Assembly: GCF_018860165.1 (NCBI RefSeq)
Contig: NZ_JAHKNG010000007.1
Span: forward strand, 61,842 to 125,841
DNA length: 64,000 nt
Reading direction: 5' to 3'
From: Paracoccus marinaquae
GTDB taxonomy: Bacteria; Pseudomonadota; Alphaproteobacteria; Rhodobacterales; Rhodobacteraceae
Shown: piece by piece, positions 23,223-31,292 of the stretch
How the letters are laid out: the number at the start of each line of letters is the position of its first letter
How positions within the stretch are numbered: the stretch's first letter is position 1
The notes under the pieces: model-generated
Seen by the model: only the letters and a program-made list of their open reading frames with translations
What the model was told of the DNA's origin: nothing
Databases searched by the model: none
Program-made: the position numbers and the translations under genes

Positions 23223-23899
23223 GCATGCAGGGACGGATTGGTCGGGCTGGCGGGACAAGGGTGAAACGTGCGCTGGGCGTCCAAGCGGCGCTGGAATGGG
23301 CGTTCCGTGTCGAGAAGGCTCAGCTGGAACTACCCCTGCCGAAGGATGTGACCGAGGAGGGTTTTGGCTTCGGCCTCGAATACGTTCTCATGCAGCGCGC
23401 CACGCTGGGCTGCAAGGTCGATGGCGGGCAGCACAAAATGGGCAGTTACACCCATGTGGACGCCGAGGTGATCGCGGCCACAGTTGCCGGAATGCCCGAC
23501 AGCCTCGGCGGCATCCGCATGGCTATCCGCGTCGCGGAACTGGCCCGGGCCGGACTGACACCCGACTGGATGCCCAGTGTTGTGCCCCGCTGCGTCCCGG
23601 TGGAAACGCGACAAAACCAGCATGGCGTTCGGGCCGTGACGGAAGTCGTGGGCACCGAACGTATACTCTCGCGCGGACGGTGGCGAACAGTGGAGGTATT
23701 AGCCTGCCCAGTAACCTGGCGACCTCACCCCGAACAGATCGCATCAGCTCGGCGCGGTTATCACGATTGGTGGCTGGCATTGGATTGGGTGTTGGATGGG
23801 CTGATATCGGGCGGCATGCTGCGGGACATTGAGGTGACGGACGCAATGCCAAAGGTGCAACCTTGGCACTCGAAACAACTCAGAGCAATCAAACCCTAG
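23219..23899 (+). CDS. Hypothetical early phage protein
   Basis: A 226-residue protein with no recognised enzyme motif. A basic N-terminus (GRIGRAGGTRVKRALGVQAALEWAF) and DGGQHKMGSYTHVDAEVIA are the most distinctive segments; the C-terminal 60 residues are Trp-rich (RGYHDWWLALDWVLD). It ends the early operon of ATGA-coupled genes, with a 58-bp gap before the restriction island. Similar genes follow methyltransferases in Rhodobacteraceae prophages, to my recollection; function unknown. Confidence 0.65.
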   Translation: MSMQGRIGRAGGTRVKRALGVQAALEWAFRVEKAQLELPLPKDVTEEGFGFGLEYVLMQRATLGCKVDGGQHKMGSYTHVDAEVIAATVAGMPDSLGGIRMAIRVAELARAGLTPDWMPSVVPRCVPVETRQNQHGVRAVTEVVGTERILSRGRWRTVEVLACPVTWRPHPEQIASARRGYHDWWLALDWVLDGLISGGMLRDIEVTDAMPKVQPWHSKQLRAIKP

Positions 23900-23957
23900 T
23901 AAAGTCTAGCAAAGTCTGGCAGCTTCTCTCTAAGTTTTTTCCAGAAGGAGCAGGTCC

Positions 23958-24167
23958 ATGAAGGACCCTATTCTCACTTTGCCAGAGGTTGCGGTTTTGT
24001 TGAAGGTTGCCGAGAAAACTGTCTACACAATGGCGCAGAGCGGCCAGATACCGGCTTTCAAGGTGCGCGGGCAATGGCGGTTCAAACATGACGACATTGA
24101 CGCATGGATAGACGATCAAAAGGCCGCCGCGAAAGCGAACATCGGAAAAGGTGTTGCGGATGTCTGA
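23958..24167 (+). CDS. Excisionase-family (helix-turn-helix) small regulator of the restriction island
   Basis: A 69-residue winged helix: LTLPEVAVLLKVAEKTVYTMAQSGQIPAFKVRGQWRF with KHDDIDAWI, the standard excisionase/BldC-like DNA-binding domain. GAAGGAGCAGG precedes the ATG. The restriction gene starts inside its 3' end (overlap of 8 nt), so it is co-translated with it. A role as controller of the restriction-modification genes is suggested by this placement, by analogy with C proteins; that is inference. Confidence 0.75.
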   Translation: MKDPILTLPEVAVLLKVAEKTVYTMAQSGQIPAFKVRGQWRFKHDDIDAWIDDQKAAAKANIGKGVADV

Positions 24168-27100
24168 GCAGTTCTTTGAAAAGCCGATTCTGAATTCTCC
24201 ATACTTTTATCCTGGCAGACATTGGGAACTTGATCCCGAAGGTCAGCCAACGAACCGCATTCTCGATTCGAGACGACGTTCCGACCTGATAACGCCGGTT
24301 CCAAAGACTAAGAAACAGCGGCAGAATACTAAACAGGGTGCGCTATTACTTGGTGCTGATGATGAGCTTTCGAGCGAGGATCAGGAATACAATCCGACCC
24401 CAATCATCAACGAAATCCGGGGATATGTCGAAACCTGGCGCAAACTGCCGAACCCCGATCAATGGCTGGTGACGCCAGAGACGGCCCGTCTGTTGCAGCA
24501 CTGGCGGCACCACAAGTTCGAGGGCATCCGTCCGTTCTTCTGCCAAATCGAAGCCGTTGAAACCGCCATCTGGCTAACCGAAGTCGCGCCGAAGATGGGA
24601 CCAAGGGTTGCCAAGTTCTGGGCCCACATCAAGGGGGCCAATGAGCAGGCAAACCCTGAACTGATGCGACTTGCACTGAAACTTGCAACTGGGGCGGGCA
24701 AGACCACAGTGATGGCGATGCTGATTGCCTGGCAGACGGTCAATGCCGTGCGCCACCCTAACAGCAAGCAGTTCTCCAGCCGGTTCTTGATTGTTTCTCC
24801 CGGCATCACCATTCGTGACCGGCTGCGCGTTTTGCTACCCAACGATCCCGAAAGCTATTATCGCGGTCGCGAGATCACGCCACCAGATATGCTGCGCGAT
24901 ATTCAGAGCGCAAAGATTGTCATCACCAACTACCACGCCTTCAAGCTGCGTGAAAAGCTGGCGATCGCCAAAGGCACACGTCAGGCGCTCGAGGGGTGGC
25001 GCGGCGACAAGATCCAGACTATCGAGACTGAGGGCGAGATGATCCAGCGGGTCATGGGCGACCTGATGGGTCAGAAGAACATCGTGGTACTCAACGACGA
25101 AGCGCACCATTGCTATCGTGAGCGAGTGAAGGACGCCGATGGCGAGACCGAAGACGATCTGAAGGGCGACGACAAAAGCGAGGCCAAGGAGAACAACGAA
25201 GCCGCCCGGATGTGGATTTCTGGGCTGGAAGCAGTCAAGCGCAAGCTGGGCATCAGCCTAGTCTATGACTTGTCGGCCACTCCATTCTTCCTCCGCGGCT
25301 CGGGCTACATCGAAGGCACGCTGTTTCCGTGGACAATGTCAGACTTTTCTTTGATGGACGCCATCGAATGTGGGATCGTCAAGCTGCCGCGCGTTCCTGT
25401 GGCCCAGAACGCTCCCGGCGACAGTTTGGTCTATCGAAACCTCTGGGAACACATCGGTAAGTTGCTTCCAAAAAAAGGGCGCGGCACATCGGCGAAAGCT
25501 GCTGATCCCCTATCTCTTCCCGCCAAGCTGCTCGGCGCTCTTGATGCACTGTATGGACACTACACGAAGACTTTCGAGCTTTGGCAAGAAGAAGGGATCG
25601 GCGTCCCTCCGGTGTTCATCGTCGTCTGCAACAACACAGCGACTTCGGAACTGATCTACAAGTACATCTCCGGTTTCGACCGGGTCAGCGATGATGGCAC
25701 CGAAACCACGCTGGAAAACGGCCGCCTCGCTCTGTTCCGGAATTATGACGACTTCGGCAACCGGATGCCGCGCCCGAACTCGATCCTGATCGACTCTGCA
25801 CAACTCGAATCCGGCGAGGCGCTGGACAAGGATTTCCGCGAGATGGCAGCAACGGAAATCGAGCAATTCAAACGTGAAATGGTTGAACGCACCGGCGATA
25901 TCACCGCCGGCGACAAGATCGACGAGTCCACCCTGCTTCGTGAGGTGATGAACACCGTCGGCAAGAAGGACAAGCTGGGTGAACAGATCCGCTGCGTCGT
26001 GTCCGTCTCTATGCTGACCGAAGGCTGGGACGCAAACACCGTCACCCACGTTCTTGGGGTGCGTGCGTTCGGCACGCAGCTTTTGTGCGAACAGGTCGTC
26101 GGCCGGGCGCTACGCCGCCAGTCATACGAGTTGAATGACGAAGGCTTGTTCAACGTCGAATATGCAGACGTCCTCGGCATCCCGTTCGACTTTGCGGCCA
26201 AACCTGTCGTGTCGCCTCCGGCCAAGCCCCGCGAAACCGTCCGCGTCCAGGCCGTGAAACCCGGCCGTGATGCACTGGAAATCACCTTCCCCCGTGTCGA
26301 GGGTTACCGTGTCGAGTTGCCCGACGAACGGTTGGAGGCCAACTTTGGTCCCGATCATGTGCTGGAACTGACGCCGGAACTGCTAGGACCTACAATCAAC
26401 ACCAATCAGGGCATCATTGGAGAGAGCGTTGACCTTACCCTCGCGCACCTGGAGGACATGCGCTCGTCCACCATTCTGTTCCACCTGGCACGGCACCTGC
26501 TTTATACCAAATACCGCGACCCGGGCGAGGAACCCAAGCTACACCTGTTTGGCCAGTTGAAACGCGTGACGCGCCAGTGGCTCGATGGCGGTTACCTGAA
26601 ATGCACCGGCGGCACCTACCCCGCCCAGCTGGTCTACAAGGAAATCGCCGACATGGCGGCCGAGCGGATCAAGGCCGCCATCACAGAAACACTGCAAGGT
26701 GAGCGTCCGGTCAAGGCAATCCTTGATGCCTACAACCCCACCGGAACCACAGCCTTCGTCAATTTTACCACCTCCAAGGAACTGCGCTACCAAACCGCTC
26801 CGAACAAATCCCACGTCAACTGGGTAGTCTGCGATAGCGAGTGGGAGGCCGAGTTCGCCCGCGTCGCCGAGGCTCACCCCAGCGTGCTGTCTTACGTCAA
26901 GAACCAGGGACTCGGGCTGGAGGTCCCTTACCTGACCGGCGCGACCCCGCATAAATACATTCCCGACTTCATCGTGCAGATTGATGACGGTCAATTGTCC
27001 GAAAACGGCGAACCCGATCCGCTGAACCTCATCGTAGAAATCAAGGGCTACCGTGGCGAAGATGCGAAAGACAAAGCCAACACCATGCGCAGCTATTGGG

Positions 27101-27225
27101 TGCCGGGAGTGAATAACCTCGAGAAATTCGGGCGCTGGGCCTTCGCCGAGTTCACAGCGGTTTATGAAATGGAGGCAGAGTTTTCCAAATTGATTGATGA
27201 TCTCCTTGCCAAGGAGATCGCCTGA
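24160..27225 (+). CDS. Type III-like restriction endonuclease (Res): SF2 helicase plus C-terminal PD-(D/E)xK nuclease
   Basis: A 1021-residue protein with Walker A TGAGKT (177-182), the DEAH box NDEAHH (Asp313), motif III SATPF, motif V/VI region SMLTEGWDANTVTHV and VVGRALRR, and a C-terminal nuclease with Asp936 (IPDFIV) and Glu960-x-Lys962 (VEIKGYR). This is the Res plan of Type III systems, in the large variant group to which BPTD_3080-like endonucleases belong. The ATG at 24160 is preferred over an upstream GTG. It would translocate on and cut DNA bearing unmodified sites together with the Mod protein at 28139. Confidence 0.88.
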   Translation: MSEQFFEKPILNSPYFYPGRHWELDPEGQPTNRILDSRRRSDLITPVPKTKKQRQNTKQGALLLGADDELSSEDQEYNPTPIINEIRGYVETWRKLPNPDQWLVTPETARLLQHWRHHKFEGIRPFFCQIEAVETAIWLTEVAPKMGPRVAKFWAHIKGANEQANPELMRLALKLATGAGKTTVMAMLIAWQTVNAVRHPNSKQFSSRFLIVSPGITIRDRLRVLLPNDPESYYRGREITPPDMLRDIQSAKIVITNYHAFKLREKLAIAKGTRQALEGWRGDKIQTIETEGEMIQRVMGDLMGQKNIVVLNDEAHHCYRERVKDADGETEDDLKGDDKSEAKENNEAARMWISGLEAVKRKLGISLVYDLSATPFFLRGSGYIEGTLFPWTMSDFSLMDAIECGIVKLPRVPVAQNAPGDSLVYRNLWEHIGKLLPKKGRGTSAKAADPLSLPAKLLGALDALYGHYTKTFELWQEEGIGVPPVFIVVCNNTATSELIYKYISGFDRVSDDGTETTLENGRLALFRNYDDFGNRMPRPNSILIDSAQLESGEALDKDFREMAATEIEQFKREMVERTGDITAGDKIDESTLLREVMNTVGKKDKLGEQIRCVVSVSMLTEGWDANTVTHVLGVRAFGTQLLCEQVVGRALRRQSYELNDEGLFNVEYADVLGIPFDFAAKPVVSPPAKPRETVRVQAVKPGRDALEITFPRVEGYRVELPDERLEANFGPDHVLELTPELLGPTINTNQGIIGESVDLTLAHLEDMRSSTILFHLARHLLYTKYRDPGEEPKLHLFGQLKRVTRQWLDGGYLKCTGGTYPAQLVYKEIADMAAERIKAAITETLQGERPVKAILDAYNPTGTTAFVNFTTSKELRYQTAPNKSHVNWVVCDSEWEAEFARVAEAHPSVLSYVKNQGLGLEVPYLTGATPHKYIPDFIVQIDDGQLSENGEPDPLNLIVEIKGYRGEDAKDKANTMRSYWVPGVNNLEKFGRWAFAEFTAVYEMEAEFSKLIDDLLAKEIA

Positions 27226-27226
27226 C

Positions 27227-28135
27227 ATGCCAAACGCATTGATCAAGCCGACGAATGCGAATCTGGATAAGCATGCAGAGCCAGTCTTGGCGAAGTTGCT
27301 GATAGAAGCCGCACTGAACAGAGGCGACCTGACCTATGGAGAGGCGATGTTGCGCCTTGAAAAACAAGTTGGTTTTTCAAGCATCGGTCGCGCGACACGG
27401 CTTGGATATTGTGCCGGTCAGATCATGCACAACATCCATGCAGAATTTCCCGACGCGCCACTCTTGAACACTCTTCTCGTCCTGCAGAATGACCACATGC
27501 CAAGCACTGGCGCAGGTGGCTTCATGGCATCCCATTTCGGAAAACCAAAACTCGCCCGAGAAGGTATTCGGGATGATAAACCAGACCTTTGGCGAAAATA
27601 CTTCGAAACCGCTGCTGAGGAAGTTTACGACTTCGCGGGTTGGCCCAATGTCTACCAAAAGGTCTATGGAAAACCTTACAAAGCCGATGCAAGCACCATG
27701 TCTGCTTCAAACCCCGAGGGCGGAACAGAAAAGGATGGCCTGCCCAGAGGGCGCGGCGGCGAAGGCCCCAATCACAAAGCTCTCCGCCTTTGGGTCAAGG
27801 CCAACCCGCAGGCACTCTTTCCTAAACTGACGATCTCACGTTCTGAAACCGAGGTGGATCTTCTGTCAGGTGACCGCGTCGACGTCGTCTACTACGCGTC
27901 GGAAAGCACCATCGCTTTGGAAGTGAAATCGAAAGACTCGAACGAGGCCGACCTAACGCGCGGCATCTATCAATGCTTAAAGTATCGCGCAGTTATGCAC
28001 GCGATGGACCCGCGCGACGACGCTGACATCATGGCGATTTTGGTTACCGAGCAAAAGCTGCCTGGCTACCTGAAAGAATTGGCAAAACGGCTGGAAGTCC
28101 CGCACAAGCTGGTCTCGCCGAAGAAGGATACCTGA
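27227..28135 (+). CDS. PD-(D/E)xK nuclease-like accessory protein between res and mod
   Basis: A 302-residue protein. The N-terminal about 150 residues are a helical domain of unknown type (GDLTYGEAMLRLEKQVGFSS). The C-terminal half (from about 180) has a restriction-nuclease core: EVDLLSGDRVDVVYY (Asp219), IALEVKSK (Glu232-x-Lys234) and GIYQCLKYRAV, a QxxxY-type helix. AAGGAGA precedes the ATG and there is only a 1-bp gap from res. A second nuclease inside a Type III operon is not part of the minimal system. It may act as an extra effector or as a methylation-dependent nuclease. Confidence 0.72.
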   Translation: MPNALIKPTNANLDKHAEPVLAKLLIEAALNRGDLTYGEAMLRLEKQVGFSSIGRATRLGYCAGQIMHNIHAEFPDAPLLNTLLVLQNDHMPSTGAGGFMASHFGKPKLAREGIRDDKPDLWRKYFETAAEEVYDFAGWPNVYQKVYGKPYKADASTMSASNPEGGTEKDGLPRGRGGEGPNHKALRLWVKANPQALFPKLTISRSETEVDLLSGDRVDVVYYASESTIALEVKSKDSNEADLTRGIYQCLKYRAVMHAMDPRDDADIMAILVTEQKLPGYLKELAKRLEVPHKLVSPKKDT

Positions 28136-28138
28136 CCC

Positions 28139-31063
28139 ATGGCGAAAAAACCCATCGAGGTCGAAACCCTCACCCATGACGCCACCCGCCGCAATATTCC
28201 GACGGCGGAGTTCGAAAGCATCATGCGCGAGCAGGACAAGACGCCGATCCAGTTGGCGTATGAGCGGCGCAACAAGGATCTGGATCCGCAGTTGGTCTGG
28301 CGCGGCAAGGATATGGCGGATTGGTCCGATCTGATCGTGCAGGCGCCTCCGCTTTATATTCAGGAAAAGGTGCATCCCAAGGCGATCATCGACGATCTGA
28401 AACGCGAAAGCAGCGCACGGGCGACAGCAGCCGATGATGCGCCGCAATTCGACATGTTCTCCGATTTCAACGGGTTGCCCGATGCCGAGGCGGCGACCGA
28501 GTTCTACCAGCACGATCAGCACTGGTCGAACCGGATGATTTCCGGCGACAGCCTGTCGGTCATGGCGTCACTGGCCGAGCGTGAGGGACTGCGCGGTCAG
28601 GTGCAGTGCATCTATTTCGACCCGCCCTATGGCATCAAGTTCAACTCCAACTTCCAGTGGTCCACCACCTCGCGCGATGTCAAGGACGGGTCAAAGGACC
28701 ATGTGACCCGCGAGCCTGAACAGGTCCGGGCTTTTCGCGACACCTGGCGCGACGGCATCCATTCCTACCTGACCTACCTGCGCGACCGGCTGACCGTGGC
28801 GCGGGACTTGTTGCACGACAGCGGCAGCATCTTCGTGCAGATCGGCGACGAGAACGTACATCGGGTGCGGGCGTTGATGGATGAGGTTTTTGGAGATGAG
28901 AATTTTGTCAGTCAACTTGTACTGAAAACAACAAGTGGTGCAGGAAGCCCCAGCGGCGGGACATTAACTATTGCAGGAGTTTACGACACTGTCCTTTGGT
29001 TCTCAAAAGTTAAAGGCCGTGTAAAATATCGCCAGCTCTACTTCGAAAAGGCTGAAATGAGTTCGGCAAATCTCTACCGCAGAGTAATTGAGCTGGATGG
29101 TTCTGATCGCGCTGCGGATTCGGATGAGTTGTCCGGGACAAAAGACCTCCCAGAAGGGGCGGGATTGTTTCGTCCTGACAACCTCACGAGTCAAAGCTCG
29201 CCGGAAAGCGCGACGTTCAAAATATCTCATCATGGGCATCTGGCCGGTCCCGGAAAGGGCGGCTGGAAAACAAACACTACAGGAATGGACCGCCTAAAAG
29301 CCGCTTCGCGTCTATATACGACTAAGAATGTATCGTTCCAATATTTGCGTCGCTTTGATGATTTTAACGTAGCGCCAATTAATAACGTCTGGACTGATGT
29401 TGGGACAGGCTCTTTCACTGCCGACAAACTGTATATCGTCCAAACTAATTCGAAGATTGCCCAACGTTGCATTCTGATGACCACCGATCCCGGTGATCTC
29501 GTGCTCGATCCGACCTGCGGCTCTGGCACCACGGCCTATGTCGCCGAGCAATGGGGCCGCCGCTGGATCACCATTGATACCTCCCGCGTCGCCGTGGCGC
29601 TCGCCCGATCGCGCCTGATGGGCGCGCGCTATCCCTATTACCTGCTCGCCGACAGCGTCGAGGGGCAGCAGAAGGAAGGCGAAATAACCCGCACTCCTCC
29701 CAAAACAATCCCCACTCATGGCAGCATTCGTCAAGGCTTTGTCTATGACCGTGTGCCACACATTATGCTCAAGGACATCGCCAACAACGCCGAAATCGAC
29801 GTGATCTGGGACAAGCTGCAACCGGCGGTCGAGGATGCGCTCGCCACCCTCAACAACGCCCTTGCAGGCCACGCCACCCCGTTCAAGGTGGAGGTCGGCG
29901 GCCGCAAAGGCACGAAAGTCAGCTTTACCGCAAGCGGAGAGGTCAAGCTCCCCTCCGGCGAAATGGCCCCGGCAGGCGGATTGATGGAATGGGAAGTCCC
30001 GCGCGAGGCCCCCTCCGGTTGGCCCGCTCTGGCGCAAAAGGCGCTGGCCGCGTTCTGGGAGGCCCGCATCGCACGGCAGCGCGAAATCGACGCCAGCATC
30101 GCGGCCAAGGCCGATTTCGAATACCTCTATGACAAGCCCTTTCCCGACACCTCGAAAACCCGCGTCGCGGGGCCCTTCACTGTGGAAAGCCTGTCACCCC
30201 ACCGGACCCTCGCCGTTGATTGGAACGACGAGCTGGTAGACTTGCACGAGGCCGCCGAGGGTAAACGCCGCGCCGCCGAACGCGACGACGGCTTTACCGA
30301 TTTCGCCCATATGATCCTGGAAAACCTGAAAGCCGCTGGCGTCCAGCAGGCCCACAAGGAGGACCGGATCATTTTCACTGCCCTGAAAGGCTGGCCCGGC
30401 AAGCATGTCAGCGCCGAAGGCACGTTCATGGAGGGCGACGTACAACGCCGCGCAGGCGTGTTCATCGGCCCCGAGTTCGGCACAGTCTCGCGCCCCGATC
30501 TGGTCGCCGCCGCGCGCGAGGCAGGCGATGCCGGTTTCGATGTGCTGATCGCCTGCGCCTTCAACTACGACGCCCATTCGTCAGAGTTCGACAAGCTGGG
30601 CCGCATCAACGTGCTGAAGGCCCGGATGAACCCCGACATGCACATGGCCAAGGATCTGAAAACGACCGGCGCTGGCAATCTGTTCGTGATCTTCGGCGAG
30701 CCGGATATTCGCATCACCGATGTGGGCGACGGCATGGTGACGGTGCAGGTCTACGGCGTGGATGTGTTCAAGCCGCAGACCGGCGAAGTGCAAAGCGAAG
30801 GCACGGAAGGCATCGCCTTGTGGATGCTGGACACCGATTACAACGAGGAGTCGTTCTTCGTCCGCCACGCCTATTTCCTAGGTGCCAACGACCCCTACAA
30901 GGCACTGAAGACGACGCTGAAGGCCGAGATCGACGAGGAAGCCTGGGACAGCCTGTATTCCGACACCTCCCGGCCGTTTGCCAAGCCAAAGTCAGGCCGG
31001 ATCGCGGTGAAGGTCATCAACCACCTCGGCGACGAGGTGATGAAAGTGTTCGCGGTGGAGTAG
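28139..31063 (+). CDS. Type III-like DNA methyltransferase (Mod)
   Basis: A 974-residue N6-adenine/N4-type methyltransferase with motif IV first (CIYFDPPYGIKF, Asp161) and motif I later (LDPTCGSGTTAY, Asp457), the beta-class order used by Type III Mod. It is much longer than a typical Mod of about 600-650 residues, with roughly 400 extra C-terminal residues. These include an alpha/beta region (FDVLIACAFNYDAHSSEF, MDTDYNEESFFVRHAYFLG-like) probably involved in recognition or Res contact. The stretch 28880-29460 is visibly more A+T-rich, fitting a swapped target-recognition domain between motifs IV and I. Confidence 0.88.
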   Translation: MAKKPIEVETLTHDATRRNIPTAEFESIMREQDKTPIQLAYERRNKDLDPQLVWRGKDMADWSDLIVQAPPLYIQEKVHPKAIIDDLKRESSARATAADDAPQFDMFSDFNGLPDAEAATEFYQHDQHWSNRMISGDSLSVMASLAEREGLRGQVQCIYFDPPYGIKFNSNFQWSTTSRDVKDGSKDHVTREPEQVRAFRDTWRDGIHSYLTYLRDRLTVARDLLHDSGSIFVQIGDENVHRVRALMDEVFGDENFVSQLVLKTTSGAGSPSGGTLTIAGVYDTVLWFSKVKGRVKYRQLYFEKAEMSSANLYRRVIELDGSDRAADSDELSGTKDLPEGAGLFRPDNLTSQSSPESATFKISHHGHLAGPGKGGWKTNTTGMDRLKAASRLYTTKNVSFQYLRRFDDFNVAPINNVWTDVGTGSFTADKLYIVQTNSKIAQRCILMTTDPGDLVLDPTCGSGTTAYVAEQWGRRWITIDTSRVAVALARSRLMGARYPYYLLADSVEGQQKEGEITRTPPKTIPTHGSIRQGFVYDRVPHIMLKDIANNAEIDVIWDKLQPAVEDALATLNNALAGHATPFKVEVGGRKGTKVSFTASGEVKLPSGEMAPAGGLMEWEVPREAPSGWPALAQKALAAFWEARIARQREIDASIAAKADFEYLYDKPFPDTSKTRVAGPFTVESLSPHRTLAVDWNDELVDLHEAAEGKRRAAERDDGFTDFAHMILENLKAAGVQQAHKEDRIIFTALKGWPGKHVSAEGTFMEGDVQRRAGVFIGPEFGTVSRPDLVAAAREAGDAGFDVLIACAFNYDAHSSEFDKLGRINVLKARMNPDMHMAKDLKTTGAGNLFVIFGEPDIRITDVGDGMVTVQVYGVDVFKPQTGEVQSEGTEGIALWMLDTDYNEESFFVRHAYFLGANDPYKALKTTLKAEIDEEAWDSLYSDTSRPFAKPKSGRIAVKVINHLGDEVMKVFAVE

Positions 31064-31067
31064 AAAC

Positions 31068-31292
31068 ATGACGATAGACGAAGCAGCACGTAAACTTGCA
31101 GATATGTATCAAAAGGGTGCCGCCCAGAAAGAACAGGTGACCCATATTCATCTGTTCGCGATCACCTATGCGGACGAGATCACCGGTATGTCTTTGCCAG
31201 AAATCCTCGCGCGGGCCGGATTGCCTGACTCCTACAAGACGGAACTTCGCAAGGGCATCAATCTTGCCAAGTATGTTCGGCCGAAAGACTGA
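31068..31292 (+). CDS. Small helical protein of the restriction island
   Basis: A 74-residue protein: IDEAARKLADMYQKGAAQKEQVTHIHLFAITYADEI followed by MSLPEILARAGLPDSYKTELRKGINLAKYV. It is wholly helical by eye, with an HTH-like second half (LPEILARAGLPDSYKTEL). The following gene starts in its stop codon and encodes a RelE-like domain, so it could be the cognate antitoxin-like partner; this is suggested only by order and size. Confidence 0.6.
   Translation: MTIDEAARKLADMYQKGAAQKEQVTHIHLFAITYADEITGMSLPEILARAGLPDSYKTELRKGINLAKYVRPKD

Noticed and set aside
24160..31063. BREX, DISARM or Type I restriction system
   Set aside because: No PglZ, BrxC, DrmA/B, HsdS or HsdR-type genes; the helicase-nuclease plus beta-class Mod layout fits Type III-like systems.
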